Notes: generated by a model not told the origin, from the letters alone. A stretch of DNA of 31,268 nucleotides from Pseudomonadota bacterium (GCA_023388835.1 JAEWFK010000009.1:1-31268); one strand, 5' to 3'. Counted from the first letter of the stretch, positions 22,021-30,350 are shown. Numbers and translations are program-made.

Positions 22021-23391
22021 ATGGCCGCTTCCTCCGCCACCGCCGCCGCGCGAGAAGGCTTCACTTCCACGCTGGGGGTGCTCGCTGCAACACTGGGGTC
22101 CGCCGTGGGCTTGGGGAACATCTGGAAGTTTCCCGCGCTGACCGGCGAGAACGGCGGCGCCGGTTTTCTGCTGATCTATCTGTGCGCCACCTTGTTGGTC
22201 GGCCTGCCGGTCATGATTGCGGAAATCACTCTGGGCCGCCGTGCACGCTCGAACCCCATTGCAGCGCTCAAGGCCATAGGGCCGCCGCAGCGCCCGTGGT
22301 GGCTGGTCGGCGTCTCGGGGATGCTGGCCGCCTTTCTCATCATGGCGTTTTACTCAGAGGTCGTCGCGTGGGTCTTCGCCTATGTATGGAAATCCATTGA
22401 AGGCACGGCGCTGAGCAGCGATGCCGCTGAGACCGAGGCGGTTTTTGCCGCCCTGGTGTCCGACCCCTGGCAGTCCCTGGTATGGCAATGGGTGGTCCTG
22501 CTCTTGATCGGGGGAATCCTGTTGAAGGGCGTGGCAGGCGGAATCGAAGCCGTCACCAAGCGCTTGATGCCTCTTCTGTTCGTGCTGCTTGCCGGCCTGG
22601 GCGTCTACAGCCTTACGCTGGAGGAAGCCGCCGCGGGACTGGACTTTCTGTTCCGGCCCGATTTTTCCAAGGTGGATGGCGCGGTCGTGCTGACCGCCGT
22701 GGGGCTGGCCTTCTTCAAGATGTCCATCGGCATGGGCACCATGATGACCTACGGCAGCTATTTTCGGGCGGATCAGAATATTCCGTCGACAGCGGGCCGC
22801 GTGATGTGCGCCGATCTCGCGGTGTCGCTGCTTGCGGGTATTGCAATCTTTCCCGCCGTGTTCACCTTCGGATTCGAACCCAGCGCCGGCCCGGCCTTGG
22901 TATTCATCACCTTGCCCGCCGTGTTTGCACAAATGCCTTTCGGCCAAGGGCTGATGCTGGTGTTCTTCATCCTGACATCCATCGCCGCCATCGGGGCGAT
23001 GTTGTCGCTGATGGAATTACCCGTGCTGATCGTCCATGAGCGGCTGGGCCTGAGCCGGCCCCGAGCCGTTGCGGTATGCGTGTTCCTCGTTGCCCTGTTG
23101 GGCGCGGCCTGTGCATTGTCCGGCAGCGTGTTGGCGGATTTCCGTCTGTTCGGCCGCAACATGTTCGGTCTCATGGATTTTGTGTCATCGAACCTGTTGT
23201 TGCCCGCCGGGGGCATCTTCCTTGCGCTGTTTACCGGTTGGGTGTGGGGTAAAGAGCGCTTCACTCGCGCCGTGTCCAACGATGGGGCACTGAATAACAC
23301 TGGGTTGGCGGCGGCTCTGGTCGTCCTGCTTCGCTATGTATCGCCCGTGCTGATCCTGATCGTGATGCTGCACGGGCTGGGCCTTATTTGA
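22021..23391 (+). CDS. Sodium:neurotransmitter symporter family (SNF/NSS) transporter
   Basis: A 456-residue membrane protein of about eleven to twelve helices with the LeuT-type fold. The first helix carries the sodium- and substrate-site signature GSAVGLGNIWKFPALTGENG, the most diagnostic stretch. Helix 6 contains AVGLAFFKMSIGMGTMMTYG, and ILTSIAAIGAMLSLME follows. Bacterial members import amino acids, often tryptophan, tyrosine, leucine or alanine, with sodium. The ATG at 22021 is preferred over 21979 because family similarity starts after it. A TACAAT at 21987-21992 could be its -10, giving a leader of about 25 bases. Its last eight bases overlap the convergent cysE gene. Confidence 0.93.
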   Translation: MAASSATAAAREGFTSTLGVLAATLGSAVGLGNIWKFPALTGENGGAGFLLIYLCATLLVGLPVMIAEITLGRRARSNPIAALKAIGPPQRPWWLVGVSGMLAAFLIMAFYSEVVAWVFAYVWKSIEGTALSSDAAETEAVFAALVSDPWQSLVWQWVVLLLIGGILLKGVAGGIEAVTKRLMPLLFVLLAGLGVYSLTLEEAAAGLDFLFRPDFSKVDGAVVLTAVGLAFFKMSIGMGTMMTYGSYFRADQNIPSTAGRVMCADLAVSLLAGIAIFPAVFTFGFEPSAGPALVFITLPAVFAQMPFGQGLMLVFFILTSIAAIGAMLSLMELPVLIVHERLGLSRPRAVAVCVFLVALLGAACALSGSVLADFRLFGRNMFGLMDFVSSNLLLPAGGIFLALFTGWVWGKERFTRAVSNDGALNNTGLAAALVVLLRYVSPVLILIVMLHGLGLI

Positions 23392-24307
23392 CGGCAGCGG
23401 GATCGCAAGTTTCGGAGCCCTGGTAGCCGGCCTGAGTCACGTGGGCGCCGGGCGGGACGTCGTGGATGAGCCAGACATTGCCGCCAATCGTGCAGCCCTG
23501 GCCCAGGGTGACCCGGCCCAGGATGGTCGCGCCGGCGTAGATGACCACATCGTCTTCCACGATAGGGTGGCGGGGCAGGCCCTTCGTGAGTGCCCCGTCT
23601 GTGTCGGCAGGAAAGCGCTTGGCGCCCAGGGTGACGGCCTGGTAGATCCGCACCCGATTGCCGATGATTGCCGTTTCGCCGATCACGACGCCCGTGCCGT
23701 GGTCGATGAAGAAATGTTCGCCGATGCGCGCCCCCGGATGGATGTCGATACCCGTCTCGGAATGCGCGATTTCCGAGCTCATGCGCGCCAGCAGCGGCAG
23801 ATCAAGCTGGTAGAAGCGGTGGGCGATGCGGTGATGGATCATTGCGTGCAGGCCGGGGTAGCACAGCAGGATTTCGTCGACGCTGCGGGCGGCGGGGTCG
23901 CCGGCATAGGCCGCCAAGGTGTCTGAATCAAGCAGGCTGCGGATTTGCGGAAGATCGTTGGCGAAGGACTGCACCCGTTCAGTGGCGCACTGTTCCAGCG
24001 CGTGCGCTTCGAGCGGCTCGTGCCGGTGCTGATAAGCGAGCTCCAGCCGGACTTGGCCAAGAAGCGCATGCAGCGCGGAATCCAATGTATGGCCGACGTA
24101 GAAGTCTTCACTTTCCTGTCGGAGATCAATCGGCCCCAGCCGCATGGGAAACAGGATGCCGCGCAGATCGGTGATGATGGCCTTCATGGCTTGCGGCGAA
24201 GGAAAGTTGCGCCCGCCGGATTCCAGGGGCCGCCCCTGGGAAACCCGCCACTGCTGGCGGATATAGGCCAGTTCGGAAACGATGGGTTGAATGTCGAATA
24301 CAGCCAT
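23384..24307 (-). CDS. cysE: Serine O-acetyltransferase (EpsC-type CysE)
   Basis: This 307-residue enzyme acetylates serine with acetyl-CoA, the first committed step of cysteine synthesis. The N-terminal half is alpha-helical (SATase_N-like, with DLRGILFPMRLG). The C-terminal half is a left-handed beta-helix of hexapeptide repeats: DIHPGARIGEHFFIDHGTG, VVIGETAIIGNRVRIYQAV, VVIYAGATILGRVTLGQG. It lies near the EpsC subgroup of CysE proteins. The C-terminus does not end in the isoleucine that docks into CysK. The minus strand carries TGCTATGAT near 24346-24354, a plausible extended -10 about 40 bases before the start. An enzyme of sulfur assimilation in the same window as an isc operon may be coincidence. 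Confidence 0.92.
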   Translation of the reverse strand: MAVFDIQPIVSELAYIRQQWRVSQGRPLESGGRNFPSPQAMKAIITDLRGILFPMRLGPIDLRQESEDFYVGHTLDSALHALLGQVRLELAYQHRHEPLEAHALEQCATERVQSFANDLPQIRSLLDSDTLAAYAGDPAARSVDEILLCYPGLHAMIHHRIAHRFYQLDLPLLARMSSEIAHSETGIDIHPGARIGEHFFIDHGTGVVIGETAIIGNRVRIYQAVTLGAKRFPADTDGALTKGLPRHPIVEDDVVIYAGATILGRVTLGQGCTIGGNVWLIHDVPPGAHVTQAGYQGSETCDPAAVK

Positions 24308-24432
24308 GCTTTGGGTACCTGCGCGTTCTGTCTGAAAACCCTTCCATCATAGCAATCGGATGGAGTGCGTGCGCAGTCGCGAGACCAGCGGGCGGGCGCC
24401 ATGCAGCTCTGAATCCGCGTCCGCCAAAACTG

Positions 24433-24488
24433 CATACCGGAAGTAGACCATGTGGATTCTGGATAGCTTATGGTGCCTTCGCGGTATG
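24433..24488. promoter_or_regulatory. Imperfect inverted repeat upstream of the Liv-type binding protein
   Basis: CATACCGGAAG (24433-24443) and CTTCGCGGTATG (24477-24488) are inverted copies, matching except for one extra base, with 33 bases between them. They lie in the 278-base gap between cysE and the binding-protein gene, which otherwise shows no gene. They could be two half-sites of a regulator. The neighbouring AraC-type gene is the obvious candidate, but this is inference. Confidence 0.35.
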
Positions 24489-24585
24489 GACGCTGCCTGG
24501 TGCCGTCCTTAGCATGTTCCCATGCCTTGAGAATGCAAGGCCGGCGCCGCCTTCCGTGCGATGCTGACAACACAAGGAGACAGAC

Positions 24586-25803
24586 ATGCAAGCCAGATTA
24601 TGGAAGTGTGCGGCCGCGTCGGTCGCATTGTCCGCCGGCGCCGCCGGCACCCATGCCCAGACACTTTCAGACGACGTTCTGCGTATCGGCGTCCTCACGG
24701 ACATCTCCGGGGTCTATGCCGATGTATCCGGAAAAGGGGCTACCGAAGCTGTGAGGATGGCGGTGGAGGATTTCGGCGGCACCATGTTCGGCAAACCCAT
24801 TGAAGTCGTGTTTGCCGATCACCTGAACAAGCCGGACGTCGGCGCGGCGAAGGCGCGCGAGTGGTTCGACCGGGAAGGCGTGGACATGATCACCGATCTG
24901 GCGAACTCTGCCGTGGCTCTCGCCGTGGCGGACATCGCCAAGGAAAAGAAACGGCACATCATCGTCAACAACCCTTCGAACATGGGCATTACGAACGACC
25001 GGTGCTCTCCTTACGCAATTCACTATACCTACGACGCGTATTCGCTCGCGCACGGCACCGGCCGCACGGTCGCCCAGCAGCCGGGCGGGGACACCTGGTT
25101 CTTCCTGACCGTCGACTTCGCTTTCGGGATCGGTCTTGAAAAGCAGGTGAGCGACGTGGTTCGCGCCGCCGGCGGCAAGGTGCTGGGATCCGCCCGCCAT
25201 CCGCTAGGCACGACCGACTATTCGTCTTACGCATTGCAGGCCCAGACTTCGGGAGCAAAGATCATCGGCCTGGCGTCCACAGGTCACGACACCATCAACG
25301 CCATCAAGGCGGCCCGCGAGTTCAACGTGACGCCGAACCAGCAGTTGGCGGCGCTGCTGCTGTGGATCAACGATATCCATGCGCTGGGTCTCGAAGTCTC
25401 GCAAGGCCTGCTTCTCACCAACGCCTGGTATTGGAACATGAACGCCGAGGCCCGGGAATTTGCGCAGCGTTACTACGAGCGCATGCAAAGCATGCCCAAT
25501 ATGGCCCACGCAGGTGACTATTCCGCCACCATGCACTACCTGAAGGCCGTCGAAGCGGCGGGCACGGACGAGGCCGACGCCGTTTCCAAGAAGATGCGGG
25601 AAACGCCCATCAACGACTTCTTTGCCAAGAATGGCTCGATCCGCGAAGACGGTCGCATGATGCACGATATGTACCTGTGGGAAGTCAAGTCCCCCGATGA
25701 GTCCAAAGAGCCCTGGGATTATCTGAAGCTCGTGAAGACCATTCCCGCGGAAGAGGCTTTCCAGCCGCTTTCTGAAAGCACCTGCTACTTGGTCAAGAAG
25801 TAA
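24586..25803 (+). CDS. Branched-chain amino acid-type (Liv family) periplasmic binding protein
   Basis: A 405-residue secreted binding protein. The signal peptide ends near THAQ (residue 25) and mature LSDDVLRIGVLTDISGVYAD follows. The family 6 periplasmic binding fold shows in GKGATEAVRMAVEDFGG, PDVGAAKAREWFDREGVD and GDYSATMHYLKAVEAAGT. Members bind branched-chain amino acids, amides, aromatic acids or similar acids. AAGGAG precedes ATG 24586 at good spacing. No permease or ATPase of this transporter type lies nearby, so it is an orphan that must use components encoded elsewhere. It converges on an AraC-type regulator, 65 bases away, with a 14-base palindrome (25831-25844) in between. Confidence 0.92.
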   Translation: MQARLWKCAAASVALSAGAAGTHAQTLSDDVLRIGVLTDISGVYADVSGKGATEAVRMAVEDFGGTMFGKPIEVVFADHLNKPDVGAAKAREWFDREGVDMITDLANSAVALAVADIAKEKKRHIIVNNPSNMGITNDRCSPYAIHYTYDAYSLAHGTGRTVAQQPGGDTWFFLTVDFAFGIGLEKQVSDVVRAAGGKVLGSARHPLGTTDYSSYALQAQTSGAKIIGLASTGHDTINAIKAAREFNVTPNQQLAALLLWINDIHALGLEVSQGLLLTNAWYWNMNAEAREFAQRYYERMQSMPNMAHAGDYSATMHYLKAVEAAGTDEADAVSKKMRETPINDFFAKNGSIREDGRMMHDMYLWEVKSPDESKEPWDYLKLVKTIPAEEAFQPLSESTCYLVKK

Positions 25804-25868
25804 GCATGGGGAAGCCTGGCCGGCTGGTCCGCAGCGCGCGCTGCTTCGTGAATGGAGATGGCGCAGCG

Positions 25869-26708
25869 CTACGAACGCGGTCTGGCCCGGTATTCCGACG
25901 GCCGGAAGCCGGTCAGCCGCTTGAAGGTATTGGAGAAAGTGAAGGGGTTGACATAGCCCACGTCTCTTGCGATGGCTTCGATTTTCTTCTGCGTGGTCAC
26001 GAGTTGGTTGGCGGCCTGGGCGATGCGCATGGTGGTCAGCTGCTTGCCGGGGCTGCGCCCGAAGTTCTTCCAGCACAGGCGCCGCAGGTGTTCCGCACTG
26101 ATGTTGGCCAGCCCGGCGAGCTCTTCCAGTGTCCAGTCGTGTCCCAGATCCGCGAGCACGGCCGTCCACATGCTGTTCAGCCGGGGCTCCCGTTGCCACG
26201 GGTCGATGATGCGGGCCACGTAACGCTCGATGATGTCCACCCAGATGGCGCAAGTGCCCGGGTCGCCGCCCTGCTCGACTTCATGTGCCAGTCCCAGAAC
26301 CGCGCTTTGGAGCGGACGGCCATCGAAGCGGGTCAGGCCGGGAGCCATGGCGCCTGCGAGCGACCGCGGAGAACCCGGCATGAAGCGGACCCAGCAAAGT
26401 TGCCAGCGTCGGTCGGGTACGCAGTGGAAGGCGTGCAGCACGTGGGCAGGGGCAAAGCTGGCCATGCCCACGGTGTGGGCATGCCAACGCCCGTCAAGCA
26501 AGGTCTGGCCTTCACCGCCCAGGCACACTTGCATGTAGGCCCCGCTCAGGTGTGTACGCACGATGGTGTACGGCGCCGCCGCATCCACTACGGCGACGTG
26601 CGCGATCTGGCGTGCGCCCAGAGCTTCACAGTGTTCCGCTCGCACGGTGACGATTCGGGTGTCGTCACCGAGGATGTGCGTCTCCGTCAGAAGGTCGGGT
26701 TTTTCCAA
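25869..26708 (-). CDS. AraC/XylS-family transcriptional regulator
   Basis: A 279-residue regulator from the first possible start, TTG 26708; GTG 26645 is a shorter option. No ATG serves as start, and an in-frame TGA lies a few codons upstream. The N-terminal half (about 35-110) looks like a cupin-type ligand domain. The C-terminal DNA-binding part has two helix-turn-helix units, the first at about 191-211 (WTLEELAGLANISAEHLRR) and the second with the family signature GYVNPFTFSNTFKRLTGFRP (251-270). It is divergent from the TIM-barrel/SRPBCC/UPF0261 operon with only 56 bases between starts, so it most likely controls that operon, and perhaps the convergent binding protein. Confidence 0.9.
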   Translation of the reverse strand: MEKPDLLTETHILGDDTRIVTVRAEHCEALGARQIAHVAVVDAAAPYTIVRTHLSGAYMQVCLGGEGQTLLDGRWHAHTVGMASFAPAHVLHAFHCVPDRRWQLCWVRFMPGSPRSLAGAMAPGLTRFDGRPLQSAVLGLAHEVEQGGDPGTCAIWVDIIERYVARIIDPWQREPRLNSMWTAVLADLGHDWTLEELAGLANISAEHLRRLCWKNFGRSPGKQLTTMRIAQAANQLVTTQKKIEAIARDVGYVNPFTFSNTFKRLTGFRPSEYRARPRS

Positions 26709-26764
26709 GCGCGCATCGTCCCGTCAGTAACAATCAAACAATTGGTCATCATCTAGGAGATATT

Positions 26765-27607
26765 ATGACAAGGCATGACCGCCAAGGTCTGATGCAGAAG
26801 TTTCACGCCATGGTGGCTCGCGGCGAGCCCATCATCGGCGGCGGCGCCGGCACGGGAATTTCCGCCAAATGCGAGGAAGCCGCCGGCATCGACTTGATCG
26901 TGATCTACAATTCGGGCCGTTACCGCATGGCCGGGCGCGCCTCTTCCGCCGGCCTGCTCGCTTACGGCAACGCGAACGAGATCGTCCTCGAGATGGCAGG
27001 CGAAGTCCTGCCTGTCTGCCGGAACACTCCGGTGCTGGCCGGTGTGAACGGTACCGATCCGTTCATTATCATGCCGGTCTTTCTGAAGCAGCTGAAAGAG
27101 ATGGGATTCGCGGGGGTGCAGAATTTCCCCACCGTGGGGATTATTGACGGCACTTTCCGTCAGAGTCTGGAAGAGACGGGCCTGAACTTCTCCCAGGAAG
27201 TCGACATGATCCGTCAGGCACACGAGCTGGACCTGCTCACCACGCCCTATGTCTTCAGCGCCGACGAAGCCGTGGAAATGGCAAAGGCGGGTGCGGATTT
27301 CATCGTGCCCCATATGGGCGTGACCGTGGGCGGCACCATCGGAGCCAACACGTCCAAAAGCCTGGAAGAATCCGTGCGTCTGATCGATGAATGGGGAGAG
27401 GCTGCGCGGCGGGTGCGTAAGGACATCATCGTCATCGCCCATGGCGGACCCATTTCCCTGCCCGAAGATGTGCAGTACGTACTGGACAACAGTGAGCATT
27501 GCAATGGCTTTTACGGCGCGAGCAGCATGGAGCGGCTGCCTGTCGAAACCGCCATCGTTGACCATGTACGCCGCTATAAGGCTTTGCAGCGCAACACAGG
27601 AGAGTGA
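26765..27607 (+). CDS. TIM-barrel protein of the phosphoenolpyruvate hydrolase-like family (Tm-1 C-terminal half)
   Basis: This 280-residue protein matches the family once called TIM-barrel signal transduction protein, now PEP_hydrolase. Key stretches are GGGAGTGISAKCEEAAGIDL, NSGRYRMAGRASSAGLLAYG, GVNGTDPF, GVQNFPTVGIIDGTFRQSLE and FIVPHMGVTVGGTIGA, arranged as barrel strands and phosphate-like binding loops. It is about the size of the C-terminal half of the tomato Tm-1 protein. The true reaction here is not known and the family name should be read with care. TAGGAG at 26754-26759 gives a good ribosome-binding site for ATG 26765. It is the first gene of a three-gene operon that ends with the other Tm-1 half. 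Confidence 0.88.
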   Translation: MTRHDRQGLMQKFHAMVARGEPIIGGGAGTGISAKCEEAAGIDLIVIYNSGRYRMAGRASSAGLLAYGNANEIVLEMAGEVLPVCRNTPVLAGVNGTDPFIIMPVFLKQLKEMGFAGVQNFPTVGIIDGTFRQSLEETGLNFSQEVDMIRQAHELDLLTTPYVFSADEAVEMAKAGADFIVPHMGVTVGGTIGANTSKSLEESVRLIDEWGEAARRVRKDIIVIAHGGPISLPEDVQYVLDNSEHCNGFYGASSMERLPVETAIVDHVRRYKALQRNTGE

Positions 27608-27609
27608 CC

Positions 27610-28053
27610 ATGGCGAAGGTGTATGTCAGCGCGGTCATGGACGCCACGCTGGATGAGGCCTGGGGCATGCTGCGTGATTTCGGCGCCCTGGGCGACTATC
27701 ATCCGTTTTTCCGGGATTCCTATATAGAAGAGGGCAAGCCCGCCGATCAGATCGGCTGCGTACGGCACTTCACCGTACGCGATGGCGGAGGCCACCTGCG
27801 TGAACGCCTGCTCGAGCTTTCCGACCGCGACTATCGATGCACCTACGAGATTCTGCATATCGACGCGGACTGGAAGAACTATGTCGCGCAGATGCACTTG
27901 TTGCCCGTAACTGAAACCGGCCAGTGCTTCGGGCAATGGTGGGCCACTTTCGATGTTCCGCAAGAACAGGAAGCAGAAGCCGTGGCGCGCGTCGCCGACA
28001 CCTTTCGCCTCTTCTTCCAATGCGTCAGCGAACGGTTCGGACAAGGCTCATGA
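27610..28053 (+). CDS. SRPBCC-family (START/Bet v1-like) lipid or aromatic-ligand-binding protein
   Basis: A 147-residue single-domain protein of the polyketide cyclase/dehydrase type. It starts AKVYVSAVMDATLDEAWGML, followed by RDFGALGDYHPFFRDSYIEE, and has the pattern G-VRHFTVRDGGGHLRERLLE, ending in a long helix (VARVADTFRLFFQCVSERFG). This helix-grip fold encloses a hydrophobic pocket and is used for binding or modifying small ligands. ATG 27610 has AGGAGA six to seven bases upstream; a GTG at 27604 overlapping the previous stop is the alternative. It sits between the two Tm-1-like halves with coupled ends on both sides (2-base gap and ATGA overlap), which suggests a shared pathway. Function is unknown. 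Confidence 0.87.
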   Translation: MAKVYVSAVMDATLDEAWGMLRDFGALGDYHPFFRDSYIEEGKPADQIGCVRHFTVRDGGGHLRERLLELSDRDYRCTYEILHIDADWKNYVAQMHLLPVTETGQCFGQWWATFDVPQEQEAEAVARVADTFRLFFQCVSERFGQGS

Positions 28054-29309
28054 GCGCGGGCGTCAGGGGCGATGAAGTGCCGGTGTGGGTGGTAGGCACT
28101 TTCGATACGAAGGCCGCCGAGCTGCGCTATCTGGCATCGCTGCTTGAGCGGGCCGGTGTGCCGGTGTTCACTGTGGACATCAGCACTCGCCGCGGCAGCC
28201 GCGTGGATGGCGTCTCGGCCAACATGCTGGCGACCACGGTCGCCGCCCATCACGAGCGCGGCGTCGACCATGTGTTGGGCGGCGACGACCGCGGTCAGGC
28301 GGTCATTCGCATGGGCGAGGCCTTGAGCACACTGGTGCGCGAGCGGCATCAGGCCGGTGCGATCGCGGGAATGATCGGAATCGGCGGCTCGGGCGGTACG
28401 TCGATGATCGCGCCGGCGCTACATGTGCTGCCATACGGCATGCCCAAGCTGCTCGTCTCCACCCTGGCGTCCGGCATCATGACGCCGTTCGTCGATGTCT
28501 ACGACATCATGGTGCTCAACCCCGTGACCGACCTGGCGGGGCTGAACCGTTTGTCGAAGGCCATACTGGCCAATGCCGCGCATGCCATGGCCGGCATGGT
28601 TCGTCATTCGGTACACAGCGCTGACGGGGAAGCGCCGACCGTCTCGTTCGGGACGCTGGGCTTGTCGATGTTCGGCGTTACCACGGAATGCGTGCAAGAG
28701 GTGTCACGCCGCCTGTCCGCAGACTATGAATGCCAAGTCTTCCATGCGAATGGCACGGGCGGTCGTACAATGGAAGCCCTCGCACGGGCAGGCATGCTCG
28801 ACGCGATCGTCGACATCACCACCACCGAGGTCGGGCAGAACCTGGCTGGCGGGGTGTGCGACGCAGGCCCCGACCGCCTAGCGGCCGCTGCGGACCTTGG
28901 CCTGCCGTGGGTGGGTTCGGTCGGCGCGTTGGACATGATCAATTGGGGGCCACCCGCAACGATCCCACCGAAGTACGAAGGCCGCCGCTTCCATACGCAT
29001 AATGCCCAGGTGACGCTCATGCGCGCGACGGGGCGGGAATTGGCGCTAGCCGGCGAGCGTATCGCCACAAGGCTCAACGCTTCGCCCGGCATCGTGCATC
29101 TCTTGCTTCCTCTGAAAGGCTTGTCGGCGCTCGATGCGCCCGGTAAACCTTTCCATGATCCGGAAGCCAATCAGTGCCTGTTTTCAGCCTTGGAGCGGCA
29201 TTTCATCCCGTCACCCCACCACCGACTAGAGGCGCTGCCGCTGCATATCAATGACAAGGCATTTGCGGCCGCCGTGGCGCAAGCCCTCAGACATGCGCTC
29301 GCAAGGTAA
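28050..29309 (+). CDS. UPF0261 / Tm-1-like ATP-binding domain protein (Tm-1 N-terminal half)
   Basis: This 419-residue protein belongs to the UPF0261 family. It opens with VPVWVVGTFDTKAAELRYLA and has the glycine-rich loop GMIGIGGSGGTSMIAPALHV, the stretch MVLNPVTDLAGLNRLSKAIL, then VFHANGTGGRTMEALARAG and VDITTTEVGQNLAGGVCDAG. In tomato Tm-1 the homologous N-terminal half binds ATP and inhibits tobamovirus replication. The bacterial role is unknown. The ATG at 28050 overlaps the SRPBCC stop (ATGA); the frame is open upstream to 27924, but that part overlaps the SRPBCC gene. In plants and fungi this domain is fused to the TIM barrel that here is encoded two genes upstream. Confidence 0.92.
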   Translation: MSAGVRGDEVPVWVVGTFDTKAAELRYLASLLERAGVPVFTVDISTRRGSRVDGVSANMLATTVAAHHERGVDHVLGGDDRGQAVIRMGEALSTLVRERHQAGAIAGMIGIGGSGGTSMIAPALHVLPYGMPKLLVSTLASGIMTPFVDVYDIMVLNPVTDLAGLNRLSKAILANAAHAMAGMVRHSVHSADGEAPTVSFGTLGLSMFGVTTECVQEVSRRLSADYECQVFHANGTGGRTMEALARAGMLDAIVDITTTEVGQNLAGGVCDAGPDRLAAAADLGLPWVGSVGALDMINWGPPATIPPKYEGRRFHTHNAQVTLMRATGRELALAGERIATRLNASPGIVHLLLPLKGLSALDAPGKPFHDPEANQCLFSALERHFIPSPHHRLEALPLHINDKAFAAAVAQALRHALAR

Positions 29310-29363
29310 GAAGTCACTAGAAAAGTCGCTGCGCCGCGGGCCTTGAACGACGGGAGCGGAGCC

Positions 29364-30179
29364 TTAGACCTGGACAGCAGGAGCCACGCTGAAACAGGAT
29401 AGAAAGCGCTCCAGCGTCTTGGTATCGCCCTCATGGCGGCAGTCGCCTGCGCTCTCCGCCTGTTGCCGAGGGCGCTTGGCGTAGGCCAGTTGCAGCACTG
29501 TGACAGGTTCTGCGTACAGCGTGGCGGCCGCCCACTTCGCCGCTTCGGCAGGCGTGCAGGGGGGGGCTCCCCGAAAGACACGCAGCTGGGCATCTTCAAT
29601 CACGGCATGATAAGGCTGACGGTCCATCACGATGGTGATTCGGCACTGCAGATCGCCAACAAGTTCGGGGTCGAACATCGCCTTGAAGGACAGGGCGAGC
29701 GCGTCTGCCGTCAAGGGCCGGCCGCGTTCGAACGCCGGGGAGCGTACGCCCCATTTCAGCAATTCCATGATGGCCGGTTCCAACTGCATGCCCCAAGCCG
29801 TCAGACCATATACCTGCCGAGCGGCCGGTGGGGGCAGCTCGGTGTGCTTCACTACCCCGGCGGCTTCCAAGTCGTTGAGTCTTTGGGTGAGTACGTTCGG
29901 ACTGATGCTGCCCAGAGCCTGACGTAAATCGGAAAATCGGCGTGGACCCAACAATAATTCGCGCACGATGAGCAGGGCCCAGCGTTCCCCGACCAGATCA
30001 AGCGCGTGGGCCGCCGCGCAGCCGTCGTCGTAGCGCCGGCGATTGCGCGATTCGGCCACCCTGGTGCCGCCCGCACCACGCCCGGACTCGGGCGGCCGGC
30101 CGGGTTTCTCCGGGTGGCTGGGCTTCGCCGCATGGGCTTCCCCATGCTTGGTCATTTCAGTGTGGGATCGCTTGCTCAT
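29364..30179 (-). CDS. HxlR-family regulator with C-terminal SCP2-like domain
   Basis: This 271-residue regulator has a basic, disordered N-terminus (1-48). A winged helix of the HxlR type follows at about 50-140: CAAAHALDLVGERWALLIVR, then RRFSDLRQALGSISPNVLTQ and RLNDLEAAGVV. C54 aligns with the conserved family cysteine that senses thiol-reactive compounds in some members. The C-terminal part (about 155-268) resembles an SCP2 sterol-carrier fold and ends in HEGDTKTLERFLSCF, so it may bind a hydrophobic effector. ATG 30179 is the first start; ATG 30155 is possible. It is divergent from a SnoaL-VOC gene across 171 bases holding a candidate operator, pointing to local control. Confidence 0.9.
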   Translation of the reverse strand: MSKRSHTEMTKHGEAHAAKPSHPEKPGRPPESGRGAGGTRVAESRNRRRYDDGCAAAHALDLVGERWALLIVRELLLGPRRFSDLRQALGSISPNVLTQRLNDLEAAGVVKHTELPPPAARQVYGLTAWGMQLEPAIMELLKWGVRSPAFERGRPLTADALALSFKAMFDPELVGDLQCRITIVMDRQPYHAVIEDAQLRVFRGAPPCTPAEAAKWAAATLYAEPVTVLQLAYAKRPRQQAESAGDCRHEGDTKTLERFLSCFSVAPAVQV

Positions 30180-30207
30180 TCTTTCTGCATAAGGTTCGGT
30201 CGGCCTC

Positions 30208-30259
30208 AGTATAAGTCATTAGTCCCAAAATACAATTTGTCAGTATTAATTTAGGACTA
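30208..30259. promoter_or_regulatory. Candidate operator and promoter between the HxlR regulator and the SnoaL-VOC gene
   Basis: TAGTCC (30220-30225) and GGACTA (30254-30259) form an inverted repeat whose arms extend to TAGTCC-x-AAA-x-T on both sides. It overlaps a likely minus-strand promoter for the regulator: -35 TTGTAT (30235-30230) and -10 TATACT (30213-30208), 16 bases apart. Binding here would repress the regulator's own gene and could affect the divergent gene, whose -10 is not clear. Confidence 0.6.
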
Positions 30260-30350
30260 CATGGTGTTAAATTGTTTGAGCCGGAGCGTCCGCCACCCCG
30301 ACGTCTGTACCGTTAATCTGGTTGCGGTTTTTCCCGGCGAGGAGACCCGT

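Noticed and set aside
25831..25844. Perfect 14-base palindrome GCAGCGCGCGCTGC between convergent genes
   Set aside because: It could stem-loop, but there is practically no loop and no T tract. In GC-rich DNA such a palindrome may be chance.
25204..26253. A 349-codon open frame on the minus strand
   Set aside because: It crosses the binding-protein gene antisense and overlaps the AraC-type gene in another frame. Both real genes carry family motifs.
29310..29363. Gap between convergent UPF0261 and HxlR-type genes
   Set aside because: I looked for a terminator and saw no stem followed by T bases on either strand.
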